Shown here: positions 1 to 7,320 of the stretch, one piece after another | Layout of the letters: each line of letters starts with the position of its first letter | Numbering within the stretch: position 1 is the first letter of the stretch | Assembly: GCA_002315325.1 (NCBI GenBank) | Contig: DCGU01000084.1 | Span: 1-9,116, forward strand | Direction of reading: 5' to 3' | Length of the DNA stretch: 9,116 nucleotides | DNA from: Clostridiales bacterium UBA1770 | Lineage (GTDB): Bacteria; Bacillota; Clostridia; Oscillospirales; CAG-272 | Made by a program: the position numbers and the translations under genes | The notes under the pieces: generated by a model | Told to the model about the DNA's origin: nothing | Databases searched by the model: none | What the model saw: the letters and a program-made list of their open reading frames with translations, nothing else

Positions 1-1233
1 TTAATTGAAAAGAGCGGATGACGCAAACCAGGTGTCGACGGCCGCTTTATCCGCCGTGACGGAACCCTGGATCATGGCGGGACTGCCGCCGCCGCGGCCG
101 CAGAGCGCCGCGTTGAGCTGCGGGGCAACTTCGCGCAGATTGATGCCGCCCTCGCGGGAGAGCAGGACGTAATCGGTCGTTTTGCCGTCGTCGCGCAGCG
201 AGAACAGGGCGACCACCTTGATGGTATCCCCGTTGTAGGATGCCAGTATACGGTTGCCGGTGTCGCGCAGGCGGTTGACGTCCATGCCTTCCAACCAGAC
301 GTAAAAGACGCAACCGAGCGGTGTCGCGGCAGCAACGGCCATAGTTGCCATGCGTTCCTGTGCTTTTTTCAGCATGCCCTGCGCCGCATACAGACGTTCG
401 TCCATTTTGGCAAATGCGGCTTCCAGCTCGCCCTGCTTAATCGACCAGCGGGCGGAAATGGCATCTTCCTGTTCCACGCGGGCTTGGAAAGCAGTCAGCG
501 CGTCGGGGCCGGCGGCAAACCATACGCGTGTGCCGCCTTTGTAATGCTCGGTGCGCAAAATTTTCAGCAATCCTATTTCCCCGGTGTGCGCCACGTGCGG
601 GGCACAGCAGGCGCAGACGTCTATACAGCCGTCCTGTCCGATTTGCACCAGGCGCAAGGGTCCTTCCACCTCGCGTTTGGCGCGGTAAAAGGTGTTTGCC
701 AGTGTTTCGGCGTCGGGATAAAAACAGGTAATCGGGTGGTTTTCACGGATGACGTTGTTGACGTGCGTCTCGATTTCTTTCCATTCGGCGGGGGAGAGCA
801 TACCGTCGAAATCGGCAGTGACTTCCAGGGCACCGAGGTGGAATCCCACGTTGGCAAAGCCGTACTTTTGGTACAATGCGCCCGAGAGGACGTGTTCGCC
901 CGAGTGCACCTGCATATTGCGCAGGCGAATCTGCCAATCAATCTCGCCCGACAGTGCATCGCCGGCCTGCGGCAATGCGTCCTGTGCGCTGCAAAGCAGC
1001 GTGTGGGTGATGACGCCGTGCGACAGCGTTACGTGCGCGACGGGAAAGCCGCCGAGCGTGCCGCCGTCACAGCATTGGCCGCCCTCTTCCGGGAAGAAGA
1101 CCGTTCTGTCAAGGACGACGTCAACGTGTGTTTCGTCGGTGCGCACGATAGAGAGAACCCGGCCCGTAAAGGACCGGGTATAGGCATCTCTGTCGTATTC
1201 TTTTTCAGTGAGTGGTAACGACAATTCGCTCAT
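1..1233 (-). CDS. Stand-alone alanyl-tRNA editing protein (AlaX-like, with DHHA1 domain)
   Basis: A 410-residue protein resembling the editing half of alanyl-tRNA synthetase without the catalytic core; the family hydrolyses mischarged Ser- or Gly-tRNA(Ala) in the cytosol. Residues 1-100 form the AlaRS domain-II-like barrel (FFPEEGGQ at 46-53). The zinc/editing site is visible as H110-x3-H114 (HSGEH) and C209-x3-H213 within CACCAPHV, followed by TGEIG (217-221). Residues 250-300 look like a helical coiled-coil linker, and 300-410 is a DHHA1/C-Ala-like domain ending in the glycine-rich CGRGGGSP (378-385), matching the GGRGGG loop of AlaRS. All expected metal ligands are present, so it should be active. 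The start at 1233 has GGAAG seven nt upstream, inside the end of the preceding gene; only 2 nt separate the two, suggesting translational coupling. The stop TAA occupies positions 1-3, so the gene is complete. Family assignment is firm; the exact amino acid edited is inference. Confidence 0.93.
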   Translation of the reverse strand: MSELSLPLTEKEYDRDAYTRSFTGRVLSIVRTDETHVDVVLDRTVFFPEEGGQCCDGGTLGGFPVAHVTLSHGVITHTLLCSAQDALPQAGDALSGEIDWQIRLRNMQVHSGEHVLSGALYQKYGFANVGFHLGALEVTADFDGMLSPAEWKEIETHVNNVIRENHPITCFYPDAETLANTFYRAKREVEGPLRLVQIGQDGCIDVCACCAPHVAHTGEIGLLKILRTEHYKGGTRVWFAAGPDALTAFQARVEQEDAISARWSIKQGELEAAFAKMDERLYAAQGMLKKAQERMATMAVAAATPLGCVFYVWLEGMDVNRLRDTGNRILASYNGDTIKVVALFSLRDDGKTTDYVLLSREGGINLREVAPQLNAALCGRGGGSPAMIQGSVTADKAAVDTWFASSALFN

Positions 1234-1235
1234 GA

Positions 1236-1964
1236 TTATGCTTCCAGCGTGCGCAGATAGTTGATGCAGCGGCCGATTTCTTCGGGACCGGTGGGCTGCT
1301 GCGTTTCACTTTCCACAACGATTTCCATGCCGTAGGACAGGGCCAGTTCGCGAACGGCTGCAACGGGTGCTGCGCCTTCGCCCAGGGCCATGCCTCTGCC
1401 GCCCGTGAAGCCGTCCTTGAGGTGAATGACGGGCACGCGGTTGGACAGGCCGCGCAAAACGGCCAGAGGGTCGGAGCCGGCGTTCCAAGCCCAGAAGGTA
1501 TCGATTTCGAACTTAATCTTGGTCTTGTCTTCCAGTTCGCGGTGAATGAATGCACCGTACTCGGTGGGCAGGAATTCGTGGCTGTGGTTGTGATAACCGA
1601 AGGTCAAACCTTCGCGCTCCAAAATCGGCTGTGCGTAGTTGCACAGGGCAATGAAGTCGTCCAGCTTTTCACGGCTGGAGAGGTCGAGACCGGGAATAAT
1701 CAGATTGGGGGAACCGAGTTCTTTGTAATAACGGATCGTTTCGTCAATGCGGTCTGGTTTAACGGCTTGCCAGCTTTCGTGGTTGCCGCTGATGCGTACG
1801 CCGATCTTTTCGGTTAAATCGAGCAGATCCTTGGCGGAGTAACCGCCGAAGCCGCACAATTCTACGGCCTTGTAGCCGAGGTCGTGGCACATAGCCAGCG
1901 TGCCGGCATAATCGCGACCCAGTTCGTCGCGGACACTGTACACTTGAATACCGTAATCAGTCAT
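1236..1964 (-). CDS. Sugar phosphate isomerase/epimerase-like TIM-barrel protein (AP endonuclease family 2 / xylose isomerase-like fold)
   Basis: A 242-residue cytosolic protein with the pattern of the xylose-isomerase-like TIM-barrel family (IolE and related sugar epimerases). Visible signatures are GIQVYSVRDEL at the first strand (5-15), GYKAVEL (30-36) with E35 as a likely metal ligand, GYHNHSHEF (123-131) with two histidines, FEIDTFWAW (152-160) with E153 and D155, VIHLKD (179-184) with H181 and D184, and VVESE (216-220) with E218. These fit a divalent-metal site, so an isomerase or epimerase is likely, but the substrate cannot be read from sequence. It is slightly shorter than the usual 260-290 residues of the family, with no sign of truncation. 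The start at 1964 follows a strong GGAGG site (1974-1978, 9 nt spacing). It lies 35 nt after infB with no terminator between and 2 nt before the alanyl-tRNA editing gene, so it is probably co-transcribed with translation genes. Confidence 0.85.
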   Translation of the reverse strand: MTDYGIQVYSVRDELGRDYAGTLAMCHDLGYKAVELCGFGGYSAKDLLDLTEKIGVRISGNHESWQAVKPDRIDETIRYYKELGSPNLIIPGLDLSSREKLDDFIALCNYAQPILEREGLTFGYHNHSHEFLPTEYGAFIHRELEDKTKIKFEIDTFWAWNAGSDPLAVLRGLSNRVPVIHLKDGFTGGRGMALGEGAAPVAAVRELALSYGMEIVVESETQQPTGPEEIGRCINYLRTLEA

Positions 1965-1999
1965 AACGTAGTACCTCCGATTATTTGTATGGTGATAAT

Positions 2000-4999
2000 T
2001 TATTGGGCAATTTCTTCCATGATATAGGCTTCCAGTACGTCGCCGACCTTAATGTCGTTGAAACGTTCCAGACCGATACCGCATTCGTAACCCTCGGCAA
2101 CTTCGCGGACGTCGTCCTTGAAGCGGCGCAGGGAAGAGATCTTGTCGGTGAAGACGACGACGCCGTCACGGACAACGCGGATCTGCGATGCTCTTGTGAC
2201 CTTACCGTCCAAAATGTAGGAACCGGCAATGGTGCCGACGTTGGGCACGTGAATGGTCTGACGAACCTCGGCATGACCCAGCAGGTTCTCCTTGAACTTG
2301 GGTGCCAACATACCCTTCATGGCGGCGGTAATTTCTTCGATACATTCGTAAATGATGCTGTAGGTGCGGATTTCAACGTTCTGACGTTCGGCACTGTCGA
2401 TGGCGGCCTTGTCGGGACGAACGTTGAAGCCGACGATGATGGCGTTGGAAGCCGCAGCCAGCATAACGTCGTTTTCACGGATACCGCCGACGGCAGCGTG
2501 AATGACGCGAACCTTGACTTCTTCGTTGGAAATCTTTTCCAGGGATGCGCGAACGGCCTCCACAGAACCGTCAACGTCTGCCTTGACAATGATGTTCAGA
2601 TCCTTGACACCCTCGGCAATCTGTGCGAACAGATCGTTCAGGCTGGCGCGGGCATTGGCCTTGAAATCGTCTTCCTTGGCCTTGTTGCGGCGTCTGTCGG
2701 CCAATTCTCTGGCCATACGCTCGTCTTCAACGGCGTTGAACTCGTCGCCGGCTGCCGGTACTTCGGATAAACCGATAATTTCAACGGGAACGGAGGGACC
2801 TGCTTCCTTCATGGGTTTGCGGTTGTGGTCGTTCATGGCACGTACACGGCCGACGGAAGTGCCGGCAATGACGATGTCGCCGGCGTGCAGGGTACCGTTT
2901 TGTACGAGAATCGTCGCAACGGGACCGCGGCCCTTATCCAGCTTGGCCTCGATAACGATACCTTTGGCGCGGCGGTTGGGGTTGGCCTTCAGCTCTTTCA
3001 CTTCGGCCACCAGCAGCACGGCTTCCAGCAGGTCGTCGATACCTTGGTGCGTCAGGGCGGAAACGGGCACGCACATAACGTCGCCGCCCCATTCCTCGGG
3101 CACCAGGTCGTATTTGGTCAATTCCTGCTTTACCTGATCGGGGTTGGCAGAGGGTTTATCCATTTTATTGATGGCAACGATGATATCGATGCCGGCTGCC
3201 TTGGCGTGGTTGATGGCTTCGACCGTCTGCGGCATGATACCGTCGTCGGCTGCGACAACCAGAATGGCAATATCGGTGGCCTGGGCACCGCGGGCACGCA
3301 TGGCCGTGAAGGCTTCGTGGCCGGGGGTATCCAGAAAGGTGATGTCTTTGTCTTTTACGTGTACGCGGTAAGCGCCGATGGCCTGCGTAATACCGCCTGC
3401 CTCACCGGTGGTGACGTGCGTGTTACGAATGGCGTCCAAAATGGAGGTTTTACCGTGGTCAACGTGACCCATTACGCAAACGACGGGCGCGCGCTCGCAC
3501 AGCGTTTCTTCGGTATCTTCTGCGGTATCGAACAGTTTTTCCTCGATGGTGACGACCACCTCGCGGGAGTAGTTCGCACCGATTTCCTCGCAGACGAGTG
3601 CTGCGGTATCGTAGTCGATGGTCTGGTTGACGGTGGCCATCATGCCCAGCATCATCAGTTTCTTGACGACTTCACCGGCCGTGACCTTCAGGCGGGCAGC
3701 CAAATCGCTGACGATGATTTCATCGGGGATCGTTAAGGTGACAACCTGCTTAACGGGTGCCTGCTTTTTAGCGAAAGCATTTTTGCCGCCGCGTACGTTT
3801 TCCTGTCTTTGGGACTGGGGCTGCTTGCGCAGTTTCTGGTTGCCGCCGCGGGCGTTGTTGGTGGCATCGTTGGCAAAGCTGTACAGCTTATCGTCGTACT
3901 TGGACAGATCGACGTCACCGGAACGGGTGTCAACAATACGGGTGGAACCCAGGTTCTGGGGCTTATTCACGGTGCCCTTGGGGGTCTGTCCTCTGGTGAT
4001 GGTCTGTACCTTAAAGGTTTCACGCGGTGCGCCGGACTGGTTGTCGTCCTTGTCGCGATTGCCGAAACCGCCGGGACGCTGGCCGTTCTGCGGGCGCTGA
4101 CCGCCGCCCATCGGACGCTGACCGCCCATCGGACGCTGGCCCTGACCGTTGTTATTGCCGCCGAATGCGGGGCGATTGCCGCCGTAGGCATTGCCGGCAC
4201 CCTGGGCGCTGCCGCCGAAGGAGCCTGTGCCTGCAGGACGGTTGAAACCGCCTTGATTATTGTTGCCCTGGTAAGCGGGACGACCGAACTGACCCTGTGC
4301 GCCGGGGGCAGGAGGATTGTTGCCCTGACGGTTGTAGGGGGCGTTGTTCTGCTGTCCGTTCTGGTAGGGTTGTCTTGCACCGGGCTGCTGACCGCCCATG
4401 GGACGGTTTGCACCGGGATTCTGTCCCTGACCCATGCCTTGACCCATGGGGCGCTGGCCCTGTGCGGCAGGTTGAGCGGGACGCTGGCCCTGTGCTGCAG
4501 GCTGTGCGGGACGAGCGGCAGACGGAGCCTGTTGTGCCTGTTGTGCGGGCTGTGCCTGCGGCTGCGTATTTTGGGCAGGTTGCGCCTGCGCAGGTGCGGC
4601 AGGCTGTGCAGCCTTGGGTGCCTGTGCCGGTACTTCTTCCGCTTTCTTTTCGGGTGCGGGCACCGCTTTTGCTTTTTGGGCGGGTGCCTCGACTGCCTTC
4701 TCTGCGGGTTTTTCGGCAACCTTTTCCGCGGGCTTTTCTTCCGCCTTCTTTTCGGGGGCCGGTGCTGCCTTTTTCTTGGCGGGAATAACAGCGACACCGT
4801 CCAGATAGTCGTCGATATTATCTATTTGACGTTTTTTGGTAATAGAATCGAAAACGAGGTCGAACATTTGGGGCTCCAGTCCCATTTGCGGCGACGTAGG
4901 AATACCGGCAGCGGTCAAAATGTCGGTAACGTCCTTCGTTTGCAATCCCATGTCTTTTGCGAAACTGTTGACTTTAAATTTTGGAGTGTTATTGGCCAT
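2000..4999 (-). CDS. infB: Translation initiation factor IF-2
   Basis: A 999-residue GTPase that brings fMet-tRNA to the 30S P site and promotes subunit joining. Residues 1-70 are a small N-terminal helical domain. About 72-320 is low-complexity linker: first K/E/P/A-rich (72-130), then Q/A/P-rich (130-182), then G/N/Q/R/P-rich (183-315). A second IF2_N-type domain lies near 420-480. The G domain has G1 GHVDHGKT (511-518), G3 DTPGHEAF (557-564), G4 NKMD (611-614) and G5 SAL (647-649). The EF-Tu-like domain II follows (about 676-760), then domain III (LNIIVKADVDGSVEA, 801-815) and the C-terminal fMet-tRNA-binding domain (about 905-995). I chose ATG 4999 because an AGGAGGA site (5011-5017) sits 11 nt upstream; the frame stays open upstream but that extension overlaps ylxQ and has no family resemblance. 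All catalytic motifs are intact, including the switch histidine H561. Bacillus IF-2 is near 716 residues, so this one is long, mainly through the linker. Confidence 0.98.
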   Translation of the reverse strand: MANNTPKFKVNSFAKDMGLQTKDVTDILTAAGIPTSPQMGLEPQMFDLVFDSITKKRQIDNIDDYLDGVAVIPAKKKAAPAPEKKAEEKPAEKVAEKPAEKAVEAPAQKAKAVPAPEKKAEEVPAQAPKAAQPAAPAQAQPAQNTQPQAQPAQQAQQAPSAARPAQPAAQGQRPAQPAAQGQRPMGQGMGQGQNPGANRPMGGQQPGARQPYQNGQQNNAPYNRQGNNPPAPGAQGQFGRPAYQGNNNQGGFNRPAGTGSFGGSAQGAGNAYGGNRPAFGGNNNGQGQRPMGGQRPMGGGQRPQNGQRPGGFGNRDKDDNQSGAPRETFKVQTITRGQTPKGTVNKPQNLGSTRIVDTRSGDVDLSKYDDKLYSFANDATNNARGGNQKLRKQPQSQRQENVRGGKNAFAKKQAPVKQVVTLTIPDEIIVSDLAARLKVTAGEVVKKLMMLGMMATVNQTIDYDTAALVCEEIGANYSREVVVTIEEKLFDTAEDTEETLCERAPVVCVMGHVDHGKTSILDAIRNTHVTTGEAGGITQAIGAYRVHVKDKDITFLDTPGHEAFTAMRARGAQATDIAILVVAADDGIMPQTVEAINHAKAAGIDIIVAINKMDKPSANPDQVKQELTKYDLVPEEWGGDVMCVPVSALTHQGIDDLLEAVLLVAEVKELKANPNRRAKGIVIEAKLDKGRGPVATILVQNGTLHAGDIVIAGTSVGRVRAMNDHNRKPMKEAGPSVPVEIIGLSEVPAAGDEFNAVEDERMARELADRRRNKAKEDDFKANARASLNDLFAQIAEGVKDLNIIVKADVDGSVEAVRASLEKISNEEVKVRVIHAAVGGIRENDVMLAAASNAIIVGFNVRPDKAAIDSAERQNVEIRTYSIIYECIEEITAAMKGMLAPKFKENLLGHAEVRQTIHVPNVGTIAGSYILDGKVTRASQIRVVRDGVVVFTDKISSLRRFKDDVREVAEGYECGIGLERFNDIKVGDVLEAYIMEEIAQ
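4042..4786 (-). other. Segment of infB encoding a Q/N/G/P/A-rich disordered linker
   Basis: This part of infB encodes roughly IF-2 residues 72-320. Composition changes in three steps: lysine/glutamate/proline/alanine, then glutamine/alanine/proline, then glycine/asparagine/glutamine/arginine with recurrent GQRP and PMGG units. It has almost no hydrophobic core residues, so it is predicted to be disordered. Linkers between the IF-2 N-terminal and G domains are known to vary greatly in length and composition between bacteria. The biased codons also create long open frames on the opposite strand that should not be taken for genes. Confidence 0.85.
4454..4513 (-). repeat. Two tandem 30-bp direct repeats inside infB
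   Basis: Two adjacent 30-bp units (4454-4483 and 4484-4513) differ at only 3 positions. Each encodes RPAQPAAQGQ (IF-2 residues 163-172 and 173-182), and the frame is kept. Further shorter GQRP-containing repeats follow toward 4066-4140. The pattern suggests recent in-frame duplication within the linker. Confidence 0.85.
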
Positions 5000-5010
5000 A
5001 TACGTGAAAA

Positions 5011-5017
5011 TCCTCCT
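5011..5017 (-). promoter_or_regulatory. Ribosome binding site that fixes the infB start
   Basis: The minus strand reads AGGAGGA here, near-perfectly complementary to the 16S rRNA tail, 11 nt before ATG 4999. It decides for that start over in-frame codons further upstream, which would overlap ylxQ. Confidence 0.85.
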
Positions 5018-5048
5018 GTATATATGGGTGGTAATGTACGGTTGTTGT

Positions 5049-5393
5049 TTACGCCTGCGCCGCTTGCAGTTCCAGGCCGAGCTTGCCGGCAACCAAGCGC
5101 GCGAGCTGATATTGTGTGATGCCGACGGCGGCAACCAAACCTTTGCTGCCGAGCGCCTGTGCCAGTTGTTCGGTGGAAAGGGGCAGGGCGGCAGTCTGTA
5201 CGTGATAGAAGGTGCATTTGTCGGTGATGCGTTTCAGCGTTCCCGCCGACGCGTCGGATGCGGTTAAAACCAGCGTCATCGGTTTGCCGCCGTGCAGGGC
5301 GGTGCAGATGAGCTCGGTTCCGCACACAACGGCGCCTGCGCGTTTGCACAGGCCGATTGCCTGTGTCACCGCTTGCTCAGACGTTTGCGGCAT
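5049..5393 (-). CDS. ylxQ: L7Ae-family RNA-binding protein (YlxQ-type)
   Basis: A 114-residue protein of the ribosomal L7Ae/L30e/S12e/Gadd45 fold, the member usually encoded between ylxR and infB in Gram-positive bacteria. Visible features are the first helix AIGLCKRAGAVVCG (12-25, matching the common LAxRAGKLVxG), then MTLVLTASDASAGTLKRITDKC (39-60), where the ASDAS-x-x-T-K-R stretch corresponds to the usual D-A-S-x-N-T-x-K-K segment, and LGSKGLVAAVGI (81-92) near the C terminus. Relatives bind kink-turn RNA; the natural ligand of YlxQ proteins is not settled, so binding is inferred from the family. The start is 5393, with AAAGGAG (5404-5410) 10 nt upstream inside rnpM; the first 17 bases overlap the end of rnpM, which implies coupled translation. 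infB begins 49 nt downstream. Confidence 0.9.
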   Translation of the reverse strand: MPQTSEQAVTQAIGLCKRAGAVVCGTELICTALHGGKPMTLVLTASDASAGTLKRITDKCTFYHVQTAALPLSTEQLAQALGSKGLVAAVGITQYQLARLVAGKLGLELQAAQA

Positions 5394-5655
5394 CGTTTTG
5401 AAACTCCTTTTCCAACTGATTCCACACCTCGTCCGGGATGGACGTTTCCAGCGTGTGCTCCAGTCGTTTGGATTTGCGAAGTCTGGTCAGACACTGTGCG
5501 CTGCAGACGTAGGCACCGCGGCCCGGCTTTTTGCCGGTGCGGTCCAAACTCATGCTGCCGTCCGGTGCGCGGACCACGCGAACCAATTCGCTTTTGGGTT
5601 TATGTTCATTGCAGCCCATGCATTGACGCATGGGTATTTTTTTTATTTTTTCCAT
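5377..5655 (-). CDS. rnpM: RNase P modulator RnpM (YlxR family, DUF448)
   Basis: A 92-residue basic protein with the YlxR signatures: an N-terminal KKIPMRQCMGC segment (5-15) and GRGAYVC (45-51). Cysteines C12, C15, C51 and C55 could form a metal site, a pattern common but not universal in the family. Bacillus YlxR has been reported to bind the RNase P RNA and modulate its activity; the same role here is inferred by homology. The start at 5655 is the first possible one, as an in-frame stop lies at 5659-5661. No good Shine-Dalgarno sits directly before it; the nearest strong one (AAAGGAGA, 5687-5694) is about 31 nt upstream, behind a small hairpin. The gene begins 41 nt after nusA and its tail overlaps ylxQ by 17 nt. 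A second possible start, M9, would cut into the conserved N terminus, so I reject it. Confidence 0.93.
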   Translation of the reverse strand: MEKIKKIPMRQCMGCNEHKPKSELVRVVRAPDGSMSLDRTGKKPGRGAYVCSAQCLTRLRKSKRLEHTLETSIPDEVWNQLEKEFQNDAANV

Positions 5656-5668
5656 GCTTCAAGAGTTT

Positions 5669-5694
5669 CGAGCGGAGGTCCGTTCGTCTCCTTT
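5669..5694 (-). promoter_or_regulatory. Shine-Dalgarno plus intervening hairpin before rnpM
   Basis: Three bases after the nusA stop the mRNA reads AAAGGAGA (5694-5687). Immediately after it, CGAACGG (5686-5680) can pair with CCGCTCG (5675-5669) around a 4-nt loop, giving seven positions with one A-C mismatch. If folded, the hairpin would shorten the effective distance from the Shine-Dalgarno to ATG 5655 from about 31 to about 14 nt. The pairing is seen in sequence; its role is inference. Confidence 0.4.
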
Positions 5695-5696
5695 AT

Positions 5697-6731
5697 TTAA
5701 AACTCGGTTTTGATATCGATCTTGCAGCCGGTCAGACGGGCAGCCAAACGGGCGTTCTGACCTTCCTTACCGATGGCAAGGGAGAGCTGGTCTGCGGCGA
5801 CGACGACACGGAAGGAACGCTCTTCCACAGGAATGGCGGCCATTACCGTGGCGGGAGACAGGGCAGCCTTGACGTACTCTTCATAGTCTTCGCTGTATTT
5901 GACAACGTCCACTTTTTCGCCGCGCAGCTCGTCAACGATGGCGTTGATACGGGAACCGCGGGCGCCGATGCAGGAACCTACGGGATCGACGTCGGGTTCG
6001 GCGGAGTAAACGGCAATCTTGGTGCGGGAGCCTGCTTCGCGGGCAATGCTCTTAATCACGACGGTGCCGTTGGCAATTTCGGGGATTTCCAATTCAAACA
6101 TGCGGCGAACCAGGCCGGGATTGGTGCGGGACAGGCGAACCAGCGGGCCGCGCGTCTCGGAGTTAACTTCGGTGACGTATACTTTTACCTTGTCGCCGAT
6201 ATTGAAGGTCTCACCGGGCAGCTGCTCCGAAACGGGCAGGGCAGCCAGGGACGTACCGGTTTCCAGCACAACGGTGCCGTTTTCACGGTCAATCTTGGCA
6301 ACCACGGCGGTGATAATCTTGTCACACTGGTTTTCGTAGGCTTCCTGCAGTGCGCGGCGTTCACCCTCGCGAATACCCTGAATGATGACAGACTTGGCGG
6401 CAGCGGCGCTCAAGCGGCGGAAGTTCTTGGTTTTAACTTCCGTCTCCACCATCTTGCCGATGGTGTAACGCTTGCTGATGGCCTTGGCTTCTTCCAGGGA
6501 AATCTGGCTTTCGGGATCTTCTACGACTGCAACGACTTCCTTTTGCAGGAAGACGCGCATATCCATTTTTTCTGCGTCGAATGCGACGCGAATGCTGGTG
6601 GTGTTATATTCCTTTTTGATGGCGGAGACAAGCGCTGCCTCAATTTTTTCCAGCATATAGGCCTTGGGAATGTGCTTTTCTCTTTCCAGCGCATCCAGGG
6701 CGTCAAATAATTCCTTACCGTCTTTGCTCAT
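5697..6731 (-). CDS. nusA: Transcription termination/antitermination factor NusA
   Basis: A 344-residue RNA polymerase-binding protein that tunes pausing, intrinsic termination and antitermination. The N-terminal polymerase-binding domain covers about 1-125 (FDALDALEREKHIPKAYMLE near 9-28). An S1 domain follows (about 134-200), leading to the linker RLSRTNPGLVRRMFELEIPE (199-218). KH1 has IGARGSR (255-261) before INAIVDELRGEKVDVV, and KH2 has GKEGQNARLAARLTG (321-335). It ends right after KH2 and lacks the two C-terminal acidic repeats of E. coli NusA, as is usual in Gram-positive bacteria. The start at 6731 has GGAA about 9 nt upstream (near 6741-6744) and a stronger AGAAAGG about 17 nt upstream, so the ribosome site is not ideal. 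It lies 66 nt after rimP, with no convincing promoter or terminator between. Confidence 0.98.
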   Translation of the reverse strand: MSKDGKELFDALDALEREKHIPKAYMLEKIEAALVSAIKKEYNTTSIRVAFDAEKMDMRVFLQKEVVAVVEDPESQISLEEAKAISKRYTIGKMVETEVKTKNFRRLSAAAAKSVIIQGIREGERRALQEAYENQCDKIITAVVAKIDRENGTVVLETGTSLAALPVSEQLPGETFNIGDKVKVYVTEVNSETRGPLVRLSRTNPGLVRRMFELEIPEIANGTVVIKSIAREAGSRTKIAVYSAEPDVDPVGSCIGARGSRINAIVDELRGEKVDVVKYSEDYEEYVKAALSPATVMAAIPVEERSFRVVVAADQLSLAIGKEGQNARLAARLTGCKIDIKTEF

Positions 6732-6797
6732 GTTTTTTGGTTCCGATTCCTTTCTGAAATATGAATAAGGGGCGATATAGTTTTCAAAGAGTGTATA

Positions 6798-7271
6798 TCA
6801 AGCGTCAAAATGGAAGACGGTGCTGACCTTGGAAACAAGCTGTTTTTCAAAGGTAAGCGGGCTTCCGTCCGAAAGCGTGATGCAGACGCTGCCGTTTTCG
6901 CCGCAGGGCTGCAGGATGCCGGTGAAACTTTTGACACCGTTGTACGGGGCAAACAAACGAAGTTCCACTTCACAGCCGACACAGGCGGCAAAGTGCGCGG
7001 GGGTTTTGAGTTCGCGCTCCAAACCGGGGGAGGTGACTTCCAACATGTAGGCATCCTCGATGGGGTCTGCTTCATCCAGCATGGGATTGATGGCGTTGTG
7101 GAATTTTTCACAGTCGTCGATGGTGATACCCTCGGGTTTGTCGATGGTGATGCGGAGGTACATCGTGGCGCCTTCCTTGACGTATTCGACGTCCCACAGC
7201 GTTAGGCCCTGGCGTTCGGCCTCGGGCTGCAGCAGGTTCCGCACGGTTTCGGTAATGGTAGAACGTTTCAT
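6798..7271 (-). CDS. rimP: Ribosome maturation factor RimP
   Basis: A 157-residue protein that assists late assembly of the 30S subunit. Diagnostic segments are LWDVEYVKEG (25-34), YLRITIDKPEGITIDDC (38-54) and LEVTSPGLERELKTP (77-91), the most conserved part of the family; a C-terminal SH3-like domain covers about 92-157. The chosen start, ATG 7271, has AAAAGGA (7279-7285) 7 nt upstream and gives the usual N terminus. The frame stays open to another ATG at 7346, which would add 25 residues, but no ribosome site precedes it and the extra residues do not resemble the family. It is the first gene of the operon, about 90 nt downstream of the predicted transcription start. Stop is TGA. Confidence 0.95.
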   Translation of the reverse strand: MKRSTITETVRNLLQPEAERQGLTLWDVEYVKEGATMYLRITIDKPEGITIDDCEKFHNAINPMLDEADPIEDAYMLEVTSPGLERELKTPAHFAACVGCEVELRLFAPYNGVKSFTGILQPCGENGSVCITLSDGSPLTFEKQLVSKVSTVFHFDA

Positions 7272-7320
7272 GCAATAATCCTTTTCTAAATAAAGTCCGA
7301 TTTGAAATGGGCAATAAATA

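Noticed and set aside
209..640. Idea that the editing protein is a misread nrnA-type DHH phosphoesterase, which often lies near infB
   Set aside because: The protein has the AlaRS editing motifs (HSGEH, CCAPH, TGEIG) and no DHH motif; only the DHHA1-like end is shared.
484..1218. A 244-codon open frame on the plus strand opposite the alanyl-tRNA editing gene
   Set aside because: No family resemblance; the minus-strand frame has intact metal motifs and a ribosome site.
1985..2770. A 261-codon open frame on the plus strand opposite the IF-2 C-terminal domains
   Set aside because: Asp/Gly/Val-rich shadow of the highly conserved IF-2 C-terminus.
3809..5119. A 436-codon open frame on the plus strand opposite infB
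   Set aside because: It is the complement of the Q/P/A/G-rich linker and N-terminal region of IF-2. Its protein is a Leu/Cys/Gly/Arg-rich composition artefact without domains, and infB is certain on the other strand.
5000..5134. A 45-codon upstream extension of infB
   Set aside because: It overlaps ylxQ, looks unlike any IF-2, and the strong AGGAGGA site belongs to ATG 4999.
5292..6710. A 472-codon open frame on the plus strand opposite ylxQ, rnpM and nusA
   Set aside because: It crosses three clearly real minus-strand genes, has no recognisable motif, and follows from codon bias of those genes.
6732..6797. Possible internal promoter before nusA (TTGAAA with an AT-rich stretch downstream)
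   Set aside because: With 17-bp spacing the -10 would be TCATAT, a poor match, and operon logic does not need it.
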